Assembly: GCA_015832175.1 (NCBI GenBank) | Contig: WJXW01000002.1 | Location: forward strand, 1,674,001-1,738,000 | Length of the DNA: 64,000 nucleotides | Direction of reading: 5' to 3' | DNA from: Paraphaeosphaeria minitans | Taxonomy: Eukaryota > Ascomycota > Dothideomycetes > Pleosporales > Didymosphaeriaceae | In this document: positions 1 to 11,951 of the stretch, piece after piece | Layout: every line of letters starts with the position of its first letter | How positions within the stretch are numbered: the stretch's first letter is position 1 | Notes under the pieces: model-generated | What the model was told of the DNA's origin: nothing | Database searches by the model: none | Seen by the model: the letters and a program-made list of their open reading frames with translations, nothing else | Made by a program: the position numbers and the translations under genes

Positions 1-2813
1 TATTTTCGCACAGGATAATGTGCGCTAGTAGGTATTCCTACTTTGATTGGTCAGATACTGTGCGTATCCAGCTTTATTCTGTGTACTCTCCGGATTCCAA
101 AGCTTTTTTGTCACCTTTGATCGCGTAGATTCATATAGAGCTTTGAAATACATATGTTAGGCAAGAAATAAGGAGCTATGACGATGGGGACATGTATCTG
201 TTGTTGGATTGTCGGGTACACCACACGCGCGAATTACTGTATCGATACCAGCGGCTAACGTCAGAAGGAGCCTTCAATATTGCCAAATCGTGGACTTGTA
301 CAATATTGAGCAGCTGCGATGAAATCATCGGCAAGTTAGCTTGCGTTGGCCTCTGGAAGCGTCCTATTGCATTCAGTGAGGCGTGGACACGAATCAATTT
401 AACCCTCACGCCAAATGCGGCATATACAGTGCAATATCATCTGTTAATTTCTTCTAGGCGTTTGGGACCCTCAATATTAAGATAGGCGCGCTCCATAACT
501 TCTCATTGGAGAGCATGTGTGATCACTAAGCATCGCGCAGTGGCTGCTAGAAAAGACTGTTGCGATCGGCTACGAAGAAAATGTGGTACGGCCTGCTAAT
601 GGATCTAATAAGGCATCAGCGAAGGGAAAACTGAAGCGCGGAAATTCGAATAAAGTCGCGCCTGTGTAGACATCAAGTTGAGATTATTTGTCACGATGGC
701 TGAAGCAATCGCTTTCTATCAGCCGATAATCGCTGACACTGCGTAACGCCGAGCGATTGATCATCGGTGCCTCGACACTGCCTTTTGCCGTTCCAAAAAT
801 AGAGATGAGAACAGTAACAGACGCCACGATTATCTACCCGAGATCCTGACGAAAAGTTGGAAGACATTGGTTCCCTTTGTGAGAATCAAGGCGAAGAGGT
901 AAATGCATAAACAAACTGAAAGCTCAGCTACAACGACGCGAGTGATCGTGCCTATAGCTAACCAGCTCGATGGACTGTCGGCCAAAGGAACCTAAAGATG
1001 AAACAGCACACTATGTCGCACCTCAACAACAAGTGTATAACTACAAACTAGAACTTGTCTGCCTTTCTGCCTCTTAATCGGCATTTACAACATGCGCAAT
1101 GCCAGCGTGGCGTTGATGTTCATGAACGTTGCAATTTGTCTCGTAAAAAATGTCCAAGAATGATTTGTGACGCGGGACGGAAGTACGCTTAACAAGATTA
1201 CCTGAAGAAAAATATCCAGTCTGCACCTTGCCTGCCGTTCTCTTCTGCGAGACCAATTTCGATGTCCTCCCAAAGACCTGGGTTCCAAATTGGCTGGGAG
1301 TATAACAATGTAAACAATTGTACAACCTTCGCCATTGAAGCCAGTCATAAACACAGATGAAAATAAATAATTATATCAAGCATAACATCAAGCGTTTCGT
1401 GCACGAATGGACGAGTTTCACAGGGAAGGAAGATCCGAAAGTCAACAATTGGAGGGCATGGAGCCTAAAAATTTCACTGCCTACACATACAACACAACTT
1501 CTTCGTCTAATTCTTGAATCAAACTTTCAGCTAGGAGAGAAAACCTTTCAGTTCAAGCGCCACTTAGTCAATGGTAGAGTTTTTATTAATGTAAAGCTTA
1601 TGTTCAAAGAAGAAAGCATATCTCACTAGGTCACAGTTAGCGCTCGGATCTTGTTACACGTTCGTCACGTACGGGTGAAAAAAAGATGCAGCTCGTCTCC
1701 AAGTTGAAAAACTCAGTATTTGATTTTGGAGAAGATTTTCAATACAACCTACCAGAAGATTGTCGACAGAACAAAAATTGTGGTACACGCGAAGGTATCT
1801 CGTTCTATTTTGCCCGCCCTTAGACTCTGCACGATCGAGGAGAAAGTCAGAAAATACTGAACTCTGCCTGTCTCATACCTATCTCTGGTTTGTGAAGATC
1901 CATCATCTACTGGTAATGTTACAGGACCATCTAATTGCATGTGGAATCTTGCAATACAGCCTTAACCTGAATTATCATCTCACTGGTTTCAAAATAAAGC
2001 ATAAGGAGAACATACATGAGTTTTAACTATAATTGCGGCCCGTCTTTCCAAGTTACATGAGAATTGGCAACCGTCAGATATTCGAAATACCGATGTTGGC
2101 CGGGTTGTCTCCCAAAAGACAGAAGTTTCAGCCAATGATTGAGTGGACGCATAAGACAATCTCAAATCCATTTTCGACAACGCCTAGATATTGGGAGCGC
2201 CTATGTGATGCCTCTGGTCAAACTTTACGCAGTCAGCCTGGGGCAATGCAAGGCGTCTGAGAGAGATGGAACTAGGAGTTAGGATTAGCTGCGGGTACAT
2301 GGAGTTGGAGATTGGAAGCTGAAGATAAAAGAATGGGATATACAGCTTGTGTTGATTTGTAAGTTTCCCATGTTGTTTCAACTTTGACCTTGCCAAGAAA
2401 TGATTGGTGAAGGACTTGATCTATGTTTCCAGGTTTGTGCGCCCTGTGTGCGTATTTGACTCACAGGCAACATAATATGGTGCCACTGCTTCGCACCACT
2501 CTACCGTCATCTCGCTTGAGTTTATAGGCCTCCGCTACATTCACCCTTCTACGGCGCGCACCGGTGCACCAGTGCTGCGTGACAAATACATTAGCAAATT
2601 CCGAAATTTGTTGCTATTGAGCAAGCCACCATCAAGTCTTGCCCTCGTTGCTATCCACTTCGCTTCACAGATGATTAAGCCTTTTTAAACAAGGTATCGC
2701 ACTCCACGTCACTGCTTTCAAACGACGATTCGATATCCTGGCATCCACACTTTCACTGGAATCTTCAGGCTGAATAAAGGAAGGGCAACGCACATACCCC
2801 AATCGAACCCACG
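1..2813. other. Gene-free AT-rich left end
   Basis: No convincing gene is visible here. Open frames are short (at most about 97 codons), fall on both strands, and lack splice-linked continuations or recognisable motifs. Base composition is visibly more AT-rich than the block beginning near 5.8 kb. There is no terminal inverted repeat or reverse transcriptase/transposase motif that I can recognise, so I cannot call it a transposon relic. The last few hundred bases would contain the promoter of the gene starting at 2814. Confidence 0.5.
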
Positions 2814-3845
2814 ATGTGCACCGAGTGTGGTTGCTGGACGACGGACGTCATATCTTCCCAACTCGCAGACACGCTGCAAACAACGATCAATGACCTCGAG
2901 GATGGCATCGACGGAATGACTGAAACCGCTACCACTGTAGCGACAATTCATCGAAAAATGGTGTCAGAGCTGCAAACCCAGCTCACCGTTCTCGAGAAGT
3001 CTTGCTCGTCAATCACGAAACTAGAGGATGATCATGCGCGGGAAATGGCTATTGTCGATGAGAGGATCAATACCGTGGTCCAGAACCGAAGCTACCTCAA
3101 GATAGACGATCAAGATGACACAATCTTGATGTTACACGTCCCGAAGAAAGTACTCGTATCTGAACATCGAGTGGCCGGTACAGCTTGGGCAGTGTCCCAC
3201 GCGAAGGAGGAATCGCACTCAAAAGCCTTGATTGACCTTGCACAAGCACTACTTGCGAACACGAAACAAGCGGTCGAGCTGGAGGGAGCAGTACGTGTGG
3301 CTGTTAAAGGCGAGTTCCAGCAACTCCACCACGAATACGTCGCGCATATTGCCGATAACGTTCTCCAAGATGGGATCCGCGTCTGGGTTTCAAAGTCAAA
3401 CATCTTCGCCACACTTATGACCGAATGTTTGCTGCGGATCGAAGGCGCCCAGTTGGTCATTGAGCCCACCAAAACGTGCTTCGACGAGCACTGTTTGCGC
3501 GAGTTGCACAACAAGTTTCGGCTGGACCACACCTGCTCGGACATGCAACGGACCAAGTTCACGATTGACCTGCGAGACGTCGAGGAGCTGAAGTTCACGA
3601 ATCGTCGAGCAAACATACCTGGCACATGCGACGAGACAAGCCCCCACTGGGAACCGCCTAAGTATCATCAATGCGTCTACATTCGAACTTGTGTGTTCAG
3701 GGAGTACTACCTGGCCGAAAGGAGGAACGAGCCACAGGATAAGGCGTGGGTAAGCCTTCAACAGGGTGTCCCAGATGGCTCACCCAATTTGCTGTGCGAG
3801 AAACTGGTACGATATTGGCAAGAGGCTAACCAGAGCCGATCATGA
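2814..3845 (+). CDS. Unrecognised 343-aa protein with N-terminal coiled coil
   Basis: This is one uninterrupted open frame of 343 codons starting at the first ATG. I do not recognise the family. The N-terminal third (about residues 15-100) is rich in leucine, isoleucine, glutamate and threonine at heptad-like spacing and should form coiled coil. The remainder is a mixed, probably globular region with nine scattered cysteines (for example in the TCFDEHC and HTCSD segments, residues about 222-241). No signal peptide or membrane segment is visible. Codon use is balanced like that of the conserved genes, and the other frames are broken, which supports real coding. It stands alone between two gene-poor stretches, which suggests a lineage-specific gene. 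Function unknown. Confidence 0.6.
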   Translation: MCTECGCWTTDVISSQLADTLQTTINDLEDGIDGMTETATTVATIHRKMVSELQTQLTVLEKSCSSITKLEDDHAREMAIVDERINTVVQNRSYLKIDDQDDTILMLHVPKKVLVSEHRVAGTAWAVSHAKEESHSKALIDLAQALLANTKQAVELEGAVRVAVKGEFQQLHHEYVAHIADNVLQDGIRVWVSKSNIFATLMTECLLRIEGAQLVIEPTKTCFDEHCLRELHNKFRLDHTCSDMQRTKFTIDLRDVEELKFTNRRANIPGTCDETSPHWEPPKYHQCVYIRTCVFREYYLAERRNEPQDKAWVSLQQGVPDGSPNLLCEKLVRYWQEANQSRS

Positions 3846-5836
3846 AGGCGTTCGCAACTGGTGGTGGAGAAACTTCCTATCCGTAGCACGATACTTTTTT
3901 AGAGGTCTGATCTTAGTACGGGTGCTATTCAACTGTGGAACCTTTCTTTTGTTTGAGCTGTCTTGTAAGTTTAGTTATGGTATCTTGCGGGTAGTACAAT
4001 TTCCATTGGCTCGGCAGCTGGTCGAGATCCTTCAAGACAATCAATAAAAGGCTTAGAAAAGCAGTAGCTCGCACTTCACGTGCCAAAGACTGTTCGGGAT
4101 AATCAGGGGTACATACCGCGACCTGATGACTTTCGCATGTCACTGCATGTCAATGTAAGTAGCGAAACAAACAACTCTCGTTCATTTTCATCTATCAGTA
4201 ACATCTGACTGTGAATGACACCTTGAGCTGGTGGAGGACCTCTGCCTCCAGTGGATCCAGAGAAATCCCGCAGACGCATTGCTTGAGGTGGATACTCCAA
4301 GCGCGTCTGAGCCGCCATAGTCCCAATCATCGATGTGGAATTTTGTGAACCAGCTATGTAGCGCAAAGCTTATTGCAGACACGTCTTGGTGAGCTTTCCA
4401 CACTTGCTACCTTTTGTGGTGGAAATCGGAAAAATTGCCCATGAGAGGCGCTAAGTATCTGTTGATGTTAGCCGTCTCTCCTGGGTCGTTATCACAACCA
4501 TCGCACGCAGATTGGCTGCAGAAAACCTTCCTATATATCTTTGAAGTACACCGCACTGCTGAAGTGCCACCGCCTCCACCACCACCTGTCAGTGGAGCCG
4601 AGCGTACCGACCAAAATGAAACTCCACGGGAAAGCTATCCTTTGCCTCCACCAGGCCCGATACTGCCCCCTCGTCGAATCTAGAGTGTACCTGCACAGCC
4701 ACATGCCTCTTCAACAAACGCAGTGCAAGATTCGGGCTCTGAAAACGTACCATAAGATTCCGATACCAGATATTAGTCTTGACGATCGAACCATACACTA
4801 CTGGGTTACCAGAAAATCAGTTACGGTCGAATCGTGGAGCAATGCCTTTGTTTAGCAACTGGTGTAGACGCTAAAAGTCTTGGCACGACACGAGGTACCT
4901 ACCTACGCTAGGTACCTATAGGGCAGCATCAGCCACCCTGTTTCAACTACCACTTCACCACACCACGCCCCCGGCAACAGACAACCAGGACTGCAGACCT
5001 CAAACGGAGGAGGACGAGACCACACAGTCCAACTACAAGAGATGGCAACTAGCTTAGCATGAACCGCCCTAGCACACAGCGCAGGACGCGTCCCTATACC
5101 CCCTGGGGGGTGAAAGGCCTTAGGCCTTCGACGTAAAACAATACTTCTGCCATGTGAGACATGTGGTTTGCCCAACCATGATGAGAAAACCTGTTCAAAC
5201 AAAAGCAAAGACAAGCGCAAACAGCGAGACATGAAAACGCCCGCCTCGAAGCGAGATAATAACTTGAAGGTAAAAATGTCTCTCTGAACGCGGCGCCCTA
5301 AACCCGTCCTACTAGTTTAATGGCAGGCAAACAGAATTCTTAACACGAAAAATTGCCCCGACCTTCACAAAATCGTCAAACAGCTAGCGTCCAAAGTCGA
5401 GGTCGAGCCGTACTCCTCGGAAAGGCACAGGAGGAGGATACGATTGGTCAATGAGATCTCCAGTATGCTTGCGGGAGGGACTATGTTTGATCCCCGCGTG
5501 GAGGCAAGAAGTTAGTGCGTGATATGTTTTTCAGAAAGGATGGATAGCAGCAAGATCTGACCGCGTTGGATTTTTCTGGTCAGGTCTGTTAGCAAACACA
5601 GTCTTTGTTAGAACCGATTGTCTCTCCTCGCCATATGAATGTAGTGTCTCGCCTTCTTTGTCTGTTCGTCGTGGCTTCCACTGCAACTCCCCCTTTGTTC
5701 TCACCCAGCAGTAACGCCCTCAAGTATCACCACAGATTAGCAAGACCATTCAGCAGCTTCGAGAAGCTTCACATCATCCATTACCATCTCTGCGTCCCTC
5801 CAGCAGCACGTCTCATCGAAAGACTGCGCCCTTCCC
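3846..5836. other. Gene-poor spacer
   Basis: Only short competing frames on both strands are found, with no splice-consistent gene model. A direct and inverted cluster of the short motif TAGGTA/TACCTA lies at 4893-4919, a pattern that recurs in other spacers of this window. The stretch just before 5837 is pyrimidine-rich, as expected for a fungal core promoter. Confidence 0.45.
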
Positions 5837-6517
5837 ATGGAACGCACCCCCTCACTCGAGGACCCCTACGCCGTCTTCGCCGAACTCACAACGGACCCGT
5901 ACCTCTCCCAGCTCTCGCCCCTCCCCCCAACACCGCACAGCGCCCGTGCACCATCCTTTCCACCAGCAACACCAGCGCCGCAAATATCATCGGCGCCTCA
6001 GGTACCGATCTCGCCACCAGCAACACAGCCAGAAAGGAGCTCCTACCTGCCTCACCAGCTCAACCAAGCACCCACATTGCCACCAGCAGCCCAAACCGAC
6101 CCGAATTTCCTCTTTAACCTGCAAACTATCGACCCTGCTCACGTACCACGAGAGGCCAAGCGCTACCCCAAATTTTCTTCCGCTACCACCGCGCACACCC
6201 CAACCCTCGCCACCCTCCGTCGCCAGCTCGTCGCCATCTTGTGCTCCCGGATCCCCCTGTCAAACGAGGACATCGCAAACCCGATCATGGACCAGGCCTT
6301 TGTAGGGCCGCTGACGTTACGGGTGTGGAGGCTTGTTTATGAGTTGGCTGATATGGAAGGCGTCGCGGGGAACAGGGAGAAGGAGAAGGAGGTGGATAAG
6401 TTGAAGAGGAGGCTGGTAAGGGAGCTGGTAGGGTGTGTGGGGTGGGAACCGGGGATGGATGGGGGATGGGAGGCGGGGCGGTTGGTGGAGGATTTGTGGC
6501 CTCGGGGTAAGATTTGA
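5837..6517 (+). CDS. Unrecognised 226-aa protein, proline-rich N-terminus
   Basis: Intronless frame of 226 codons. Residues about 20-110 are proline/serine/alanine-rich and certainly disordered. Residues about 125-215 look folded and helical, with a hydrophobic stretch around TLATLRRQLVAILCSRIPL, followed by a charged helix (NREKEKEVDKLKRRL) and an acidic/tryptophan end (VEDLWPRG). No signal peptide or catalytic motif is seen. The chosen ATG is in good context (CCCATGG). A longer overlapping frame from 5605 is out of phase and low in complexity, so I discount it. The gene lies tail-to-tail with the F-box gene. Family not recognised. Confidence 0.6.
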   Translation: MERTPSLEDPYAVFAELTTDPYLSQLSPLPPTPHSARAPSFPPATPAPQISSAPQVPISPPATQPERSSYLPHQLNQAPTLPPAAQTDPNFLFNLQTIDPAHVPREAKRYPKFSSATTAHTPTLATLRRQLVAILCSRIPLSNEDIANPIMDQAFVGPLTLRVWRLVYELADMEGVAGNREKEKEVDKLKRRLVRELVGCVGWEPGMDGGWEAGRLVEDLWPRGKI

Positions 6518-6928
6518 AGATGGCTACTGCGACACGGCAGGTTGGTTCTTCGCGATGTTCATGCTGTGCTCGACGACCGTGATGCAGGAAGAGGTCATGA
6601 TTTACCGCAGGCGCTGTGGCCTAGCTTACAGGCCGAGTACAGTGTGTGACTACCGGGTACGCACTACGTATTCGTATGGCCTAGCTTGGAATAGGTGGAA
6701 GATATTGATGCGTGGGAAGTGACCCATTAGAAGATTAGAATTTGAGTGGTACATTCATACGTCTGTAATTATGCACCGCTGGCAGCGATAGGTCCGAGAG
6801 TCCTCCGTGGGAGGGATATGCCACGAAGAATGCAAGGGGAGGCCTCCTCGCGATTAGAAGAACGTCAAGTCCTCCTCGATCATTTCAATGAACTCCTCCA
6901 ATGCCTCCGCAGCCCGACTTTCGGCTAG
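6518..6928. other. Intergenic, convergent 3' ends
   Basis: A 411-bp spacer between two convergent genes. No gene seen; it should hold both 3' untranslated regions. Confidence 0.5.
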
Positions 6929-9471
6929 TCAATCGCTTTTCGCCTTTTTCTTCGCTGGACCGTCCGCCTCCCCATCGATGTCATTTGCTTTCCTCTTCTC
7001 GCCGACTTCCTTCCCCTTAGGCTCCTCCTGTTCCACAGGCCAAAAGCGATGCTCAACAAGGCCGTCCGGGGTTTCAATGTCCGCGTCAGTGATTTCGAAC
7101 GCTTCACGGTCGTTGTCTTCGAGCTGCGTATGCTTTTTGTGCAGGTGAAGCGGCTTGGTGTCTTGCCGGAAGAAGACGCGCTGTACGAACTTTAAACGAG
7201 TCCTCCTCCTAAGATGACTGTATCGCAGGCTCGTGAATGGGAAGTAGCTTCCGTGGAAACCAAAGTCCCCTCCTTTCTCCTCCACCTCCAACATTTCCCA
7301 GCGCTCATCACCGAGCAGTTCGCGCAAGCCCTCGCACTGGCCCCAGTCGTTATAGATTCCGACGGGAACATTGGTGGTAAGCTTCTTCAGGTTCGTGAAC
7401 AGCCGAGCGTAACGCTCCCAGAAGCGACGCCACCCTAAAAGCTCACGATCAATCAACACCTTCTCGGCATCGGTGGGGGTTCGAGTTTGGCGCAGCCAGC
7501 CGTGGACACCCGGCACATCGCCTGCGTATTGAATGGTGAGTTCGTCGACCATGTGGGCGATGCCAGCTAGACTAAACCCGGCTTGCGTTGGAGCGAGAAG
7601 CTCGCGCTTGTTCTCGCCCTCTCCGATGAATGTCTTGTAGTCCCCGAAATAGAGGTTGCCATCCAGTCCTGAACTAGGACAGCTGTTCGTTCGATCGCCG
7701 ATTGAGATGCGGATGGGTATATCGAGCGAGCGAAGGGTAGAGATCATGGCCTTGATGCGCGACAGAACCTCTTCTTTGGGAAGGAATGAACGGCTCGGCT
7801 CGAGGTTCGCTGGGAATACATCGCACATCATACTGTCCCACGCCAGAATGGGCCTCCAGCCACACTTCTCCGCTAACCATTGCAAAGCCTCTTGTATCTC
7901 TACATTGGCTACAGGGTCTAGCTGCTGTTGCGCGTTCTGTTGCTGTGCGTTCCCGTGATGCCGCCGTTGGTTGACATTGACAAGGTGGAATGGGTGCAGG
8001 GTGATATCACGAAGAGTGTCGATGGGCTTGATGGTCACTGACGGATATTTGTGTGTGATGTTACGGAGACTTTTAAGAAGGTCTTCGAAGGATGCACCGG
8101 CGCCTTGCACTACGTTGTTGCCTATGCGGTTGAATGAGCCTGGGTCAAGTGCGCGTTGGACAGCTTCAACTTACCAAGGTCCATATGATTCCTCTGGCAA
8201 TCATCGTACGTCTTGTCATCGAATGCTTCCTCCTCCTCGCGGTGGTGGTGGCCTTGAGTAATCCGATAGGGTATCGGTCCAATCACGTCCCGATCTCGGC
8301 GATCCTCCATCCACGAGTAGAGACCAATCTCCACAACCTTGATGTTTGACCACGTGGACGCATCGGTGGAGAAGAGCGAACGGTAAGGTGCTGAATCTTG
8401 TCAGTAAAGCTGGGGAAGACACTAAGAAACATACCATAATCGTGAACTCGCAACTTCGTCAATGTAGACGGGCAATAGTTCTTGATGCCGTCTATGAGGC
8501 AACACACGCGTTGGTGAACTTCCCATTCGTTCCATGTGTGAAACCCGGAGTAACGCTCGCGAATAGCCTAAATCGTTAGTGAGGCTTCTCTCTTAGCGTC
8601 ATACGTAATAGCACGCTGTTGGCCCGGAATGGTTAACATCCAGATCGAAAACATGGCTGTAGTCGACGAGGGACGATGTCGAAATTACAAGACTTACCAG
8701 GGTCTTCAGCCTCTTGCACAGAGGAAAGATCATCTTCGCAACAGACCCACCGTCTCGCCGCCGCGACAAGCGAAACTGCTGCTTGAACCTATAGTCATTG
8801 TACGCATAGCTGTACTCTATACGTGAATGCGCAGTGTAGTCGGCCCAATTCGACACTTCCAATTCTTCCAAGCGCGCGAAGAGCTTCGGGCAAGCTTCAG
8901 ACAGTGCCTTCCACGTCCAAGTTTCCTCGGGCGTCCAGACAAAGTCCTTAATGGCGGATAGATCCAAGCTGACCAGAGAAGGCAAGTTTTCTCCTATCCA
9001 CTTGAAATCGCTGATGCTACACCAGTGGCTCAGTGCGAGCTTTTGAACATGGTGTCGGTTCCTGTCGTCGATGCTCGACTTCAAGCCGTGCCAGCGCGCC
9101 TGGCCCATGGGCCTGTAGTTCCAGTCGCCCAGCCTGATGTCCTTGACGTCGTTCAATTGTAATGGATACCGATACAGCAGCTCGTCTATAGCCTTGGACG
9201 TCGACATGCCCTTGCAAACGCGCTTCAGAGACCAGGCAGATTCTCGGTCTAGGTAGTCCGTCACACAGCGGAACAGGTCGTTGGGCAGCTGCAGGAACGG
9301 CGACGTCTGCTCTGTGTTCTGGCCATGTTCGCAGAACGAATCGAGGTCCATGTCTCGCAGCGAAGGTGTCGGTTCTCGACTATCGGTGTCATCGAAGAGT
9401 GAGGGCGGCATGTCGATGGGCGGGAAACCGAGGTGTCGGTAGAGGCGCAGCAGGTCGTTCAGCGCACTCAT
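6929..9471 (-). CDS. F-box protein, large, spliced
   Basis: Minus-strand gene; exons that join in frame are 9471-8698 (or to 8605), 8567-8435, 8390-8175 and 8121-6929. An F-box-like segment sits near residues 55-100 (LQLPNDLFRCVTDYLDRES, then the KRVCKGMS motif), followed by leucine-rich segments such as LPSLVSLDLSAIKDFVW. F-box proteins of this form recruit substrates to SCF ubiquitin ligases. The C-terminus ends in a basic, nuclear-signal-like tail (KRKAND, AKKKAKSD). Introns 2 and 3 are clear (44 and 53 bp). Intron 1 is ambiguous: a 130-bp intron with donor GTAAGT at 8697 gives 771 aa, while a 37-bp intron (8568-8604) gives 802 aa. Both keep frame. The promoter is shared with RPB8. Substrate unknown. 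Confidence 0.8.
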
Positions 9472-10014
9472 ATAGTAGGCTCTCGGGTGCGAGCGCTGGC
9501 GTCTCGCATGTCACAGTGTTCGTGAAGCGCGGGGACTGGTGAAGGTGAGATATCGTGGGTGAGGCTGCACTGCCCTAGGCGGAGGTGGGAGCTCGTTGGG
9601 AGCTTCGCAGGTGAATGAGAGCCGCCGAACCGCCGGACAACGGGCCTGTACAAACTTTTTGCTACGCGAGTGGGGGTATGCGAGGTTGCGCAGGCTGGCG
9701 AGAGGATTATATCGGCGGTCTCAAGGCGTTAGATGTCGTGTTGGCAGCTGTAAACGCGGGGGCACCTCTCCGCGAGAGATGCGGCACCCGGAGGTTCGGG
9801 GAAACCGCAGCGCCGGGAAGCCATTCGTTGGAGCTTTGATATCTTTTCCTTCTTTCACATCCCGCCGCTTTGAACAGCTTCGAGCTCTCCCGCAACCCCC
9901 CGTTCCCGCCCTCAACAACCGCCGCCCTCCGCCATCGCGATATCCTAGTCCGCCGTTCGAGCGTTTCCATCCCGAAACCCCCGCCAGCGCACGCGCAAAG
10001 CCGAATAGCCCACC
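9472..10014. promoter_or_regulatory. Shared divergent promoter, F-box / RPB8
   Basis: A 543-bp region between divergent start codons. Frames found here are GC-rich shadows with no supported product. The RPB8-proximal part is pyrimidine-rich with repeated CCGCC-type runs, typical of housekeeping promoters in filamentous fungi. Confidence 0.4.
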
Positions 10015-10508
10015 ATGACCGACGCAACCCTCTTCGAAGACACCTTCTCTATCAACGACGTCAACTCGGGCAAATACGACCGCGTTTCGCGCCTCAGGGG
10101 TCTCTCCGATGACAATTCGGTCGACCTCACCCTCGACATAAACCACGAGCTGTTCCCTGTCGAGAGGGGCGAGCGTCTCTCGGTCGTTCTAGCCAACACC
10201 ATCCGACTGGATGGCGTCAAAGAAGATGCAAAGGCAGGGTGGAGAGACGTGCAGAGGAGTGGAGAGCAGACGCTAGCAGACATGTACGACTACGTGTGCT
10301 ACGGCAAGGTATATAGGGTCACTGGCGAGGAGAGCAATGGCAACAGGTCAGTTGGCGCAGCAAAATATGCTGTGTCGCGCATCACTAACCGTCGTGCAGC
10401 AAGGTCTATCTATCGTTTGGAGGATTGCTGCTGGTCATGTCCGGCCCGTATAGGAAGCTGACCGGCCTGAAAATCGAGCACCTCTATCTGCTCGTCAAGC
10501 GCCAGTAG
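10015..10508 (+). CDS. RPB8: RNA polymerase I/II/III subunit RPABC3 (Rpb8)
   Basis: Shared small subunit of all three nuclear RNA polymerases. Two exons, 10015-10346 and 10400-10508, give 146 aa, the same length as the yeast protein. The 53-bp intron has donor GTCAGT and acceptor GTGCAG, with a CTAAC branch site. The N-terminus (LFEDTFSINDVNSGKYDRVSR) and the C-terminal SFGGLLLVMSGPYRKL segment ending in YLLVKRQ are the family's signature regions, forming the OB-like double fold. The reading frame fits only if the intron is removed, because the unspliced frame replaces the conserved C-terminus by unrelated sequence. The gene is divergent from the F-box gene and presumably constitutive. Confidence 0.95.
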
Positions 10509-10667
10509 GCTTTGACCCAGGGATTAATCACGAAGCACGCAACAATAGCATGGCCGGCGTTCAGGAAAAAAAGGCGGAGTGGTATCATTGGGTTGTCTAG
10601 TCTATTTAGCTTCACGGATACCCCCAGAGTGAGAGGCGTCCTGAGATCTTATACATCCTGCTTTACT

Positions 10668-11660
10668 TTATAGAGTAGGAAATTCGAACTTGCGGTGCAG
10701 CCGCGCCGCAATCTCGATGAAGTCTTTCTCGTTCTCGGGTGTCAACATGCCGTGCCGTACGAAAAAGTCGATCATGACGGCCGCGCAATTCGGTTTGAAC
10801 TCGCCCTTGGCCAGATGCTCCTTTACCTCGTCTACAGTCCACAAATAGAACTCCTCGACCTCGTCATCTCCAGGCTTGGGTACGATATCTTCGGGCAACT
10901 CAAGGTCGTAGACATACTCCACCTCCGGCTGCATCAGCCCCGTCTCCCCGCCCGCACTCTTGCCCCTGACGTAGAAGTACGTGATGCACCCCACAGTCTT
11001 CGCCGTACTCCTCACCAAATCCTCCGGCAGCGATGCTTCCTCCGCACACTCGCGGACCAAGCTCTCAAACGCAACTTCGCCCGTCGCAATGCCGCCCGCA
11101 ACCGCATTATCCAGCATACCCCCATACGTCTGCTTCGTCTTCGCCCTCCGCGGCACCCATATCCTCAGCCCATCCTCTCTCTTCACATACGCAGTCAGAT
11201 GCACGCCATACGTAACGACGCCAAACAGCGGACTCGCCGCGCGCTCCACGTCAAACAGCAGCTCCTTATTGCGTCCGTACACGGGATACAGCTCGTTCCG
11301 CCATTTGTCCAGGACCTTGAAGTGCCCCGTCTTGCGCAGTGCCTCAAGCGTGGTAGCAACGATGGCGGAGCGCTCGGCGGCAGTGGTGCCGCCGGTCAGC
11401 GTGAGGATGCGGTCTTCGTCGTCGAGGTCCCAGTGGGCGACGCCACGGAAGACTTCGGCAACCGAGGGGAGCATGTATCCGAGAGCGTAGGCCCGGCCTG
11501 TGACGTGAAGCTCGTAGTAGGTGGATATGCTCGCGCCATAGAGGTCGGGGTCGACTTGGTAGTAGGGGAAGCTGGGGAGGGGTTAATGGATGGAAGGTAG
11601 GATTGGGGAGGAGGATTACCCATCGACTGCGTTAATTAGATCGAGGTTTGTGAAAGACAT
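10668..11660 (-). CDS. Nudix hydrolase, DUF4743/thiamine-pyrophosphokinase-related
   Basis: Exons 11660-11620 and 11571-10668 (48-bp intron) give 314 aa. The N-terminal part, with SISTYYELHVTGRAY-like sequence and a segment around AEVFRGV, matches the DUF4743 domain that precedes the Nudix fold in fungal and plant homologues (the type fused to thiamine pyrophosphokinase in Schizosaccharomyces Tnr3). The Nudix box is intact near residues 175-200: GGIATGEVAFESLVRECAEE, with the REcaEE metal-binding core. Family members hydrolyse damaged thiamine diphosphate forms such as oxothiamine diphosphate; that activity here is inferred. No targeting signal is obvious. It starts head-to-head with TYW2. 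Confidence 0.88.
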
Positions 11661-11951
11661 TGCGGATGAGGTTATCTGGAGTGTATGGTAGGAGGGAGGG
11701 AGTGTAGTGATACACTCGCGTTGTCGGTGTCCGTGCGATTGGTGGGGGCGGGGTACACGATCCAACGGCCGCAGTCTTGCAACTTTTTGAGACTAAAATT
11801 ACATTCACAATCCGAGGGTCTTGACTTTTCGCCCAAAACCCCAACTTGCGTTGAGGACTTAATGAAAGCTTGCCGGGTTGACCGTTTGAAAGAACATCAT
11901 GTCATAAATGTGCATCAATTTTTGCCATCTGGTGACACCGTCCAAGCACAC

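Noticed and set aside
1..2813. Possible transposon relic at the left end
   Set aside because: No terminal repeats, target-site duplication or transposase/reverse-transcriptase motif could be recognised; AT-richness alone is not enough.
3110..3625. Minus-strand frame opposite the 343-aa protein
   Set aside because: Serine/cysteine-rich mirror frame; the plus frame is longer and has better composition.
10695..11600. Long plus-strand open frame opposite the Nudix gene
   Set aside because: The opposite strand encodes an intact Nudix box; this frame is a GC-rich shadow rich in arginine and leucine without motifs.
11685..11951. Upstream extension of TYW2 to ATG 11685
   Set aside because: It would begin 25 bp from the divergent Nudix start and adds sequence without family similarity; kept as an alternative only.
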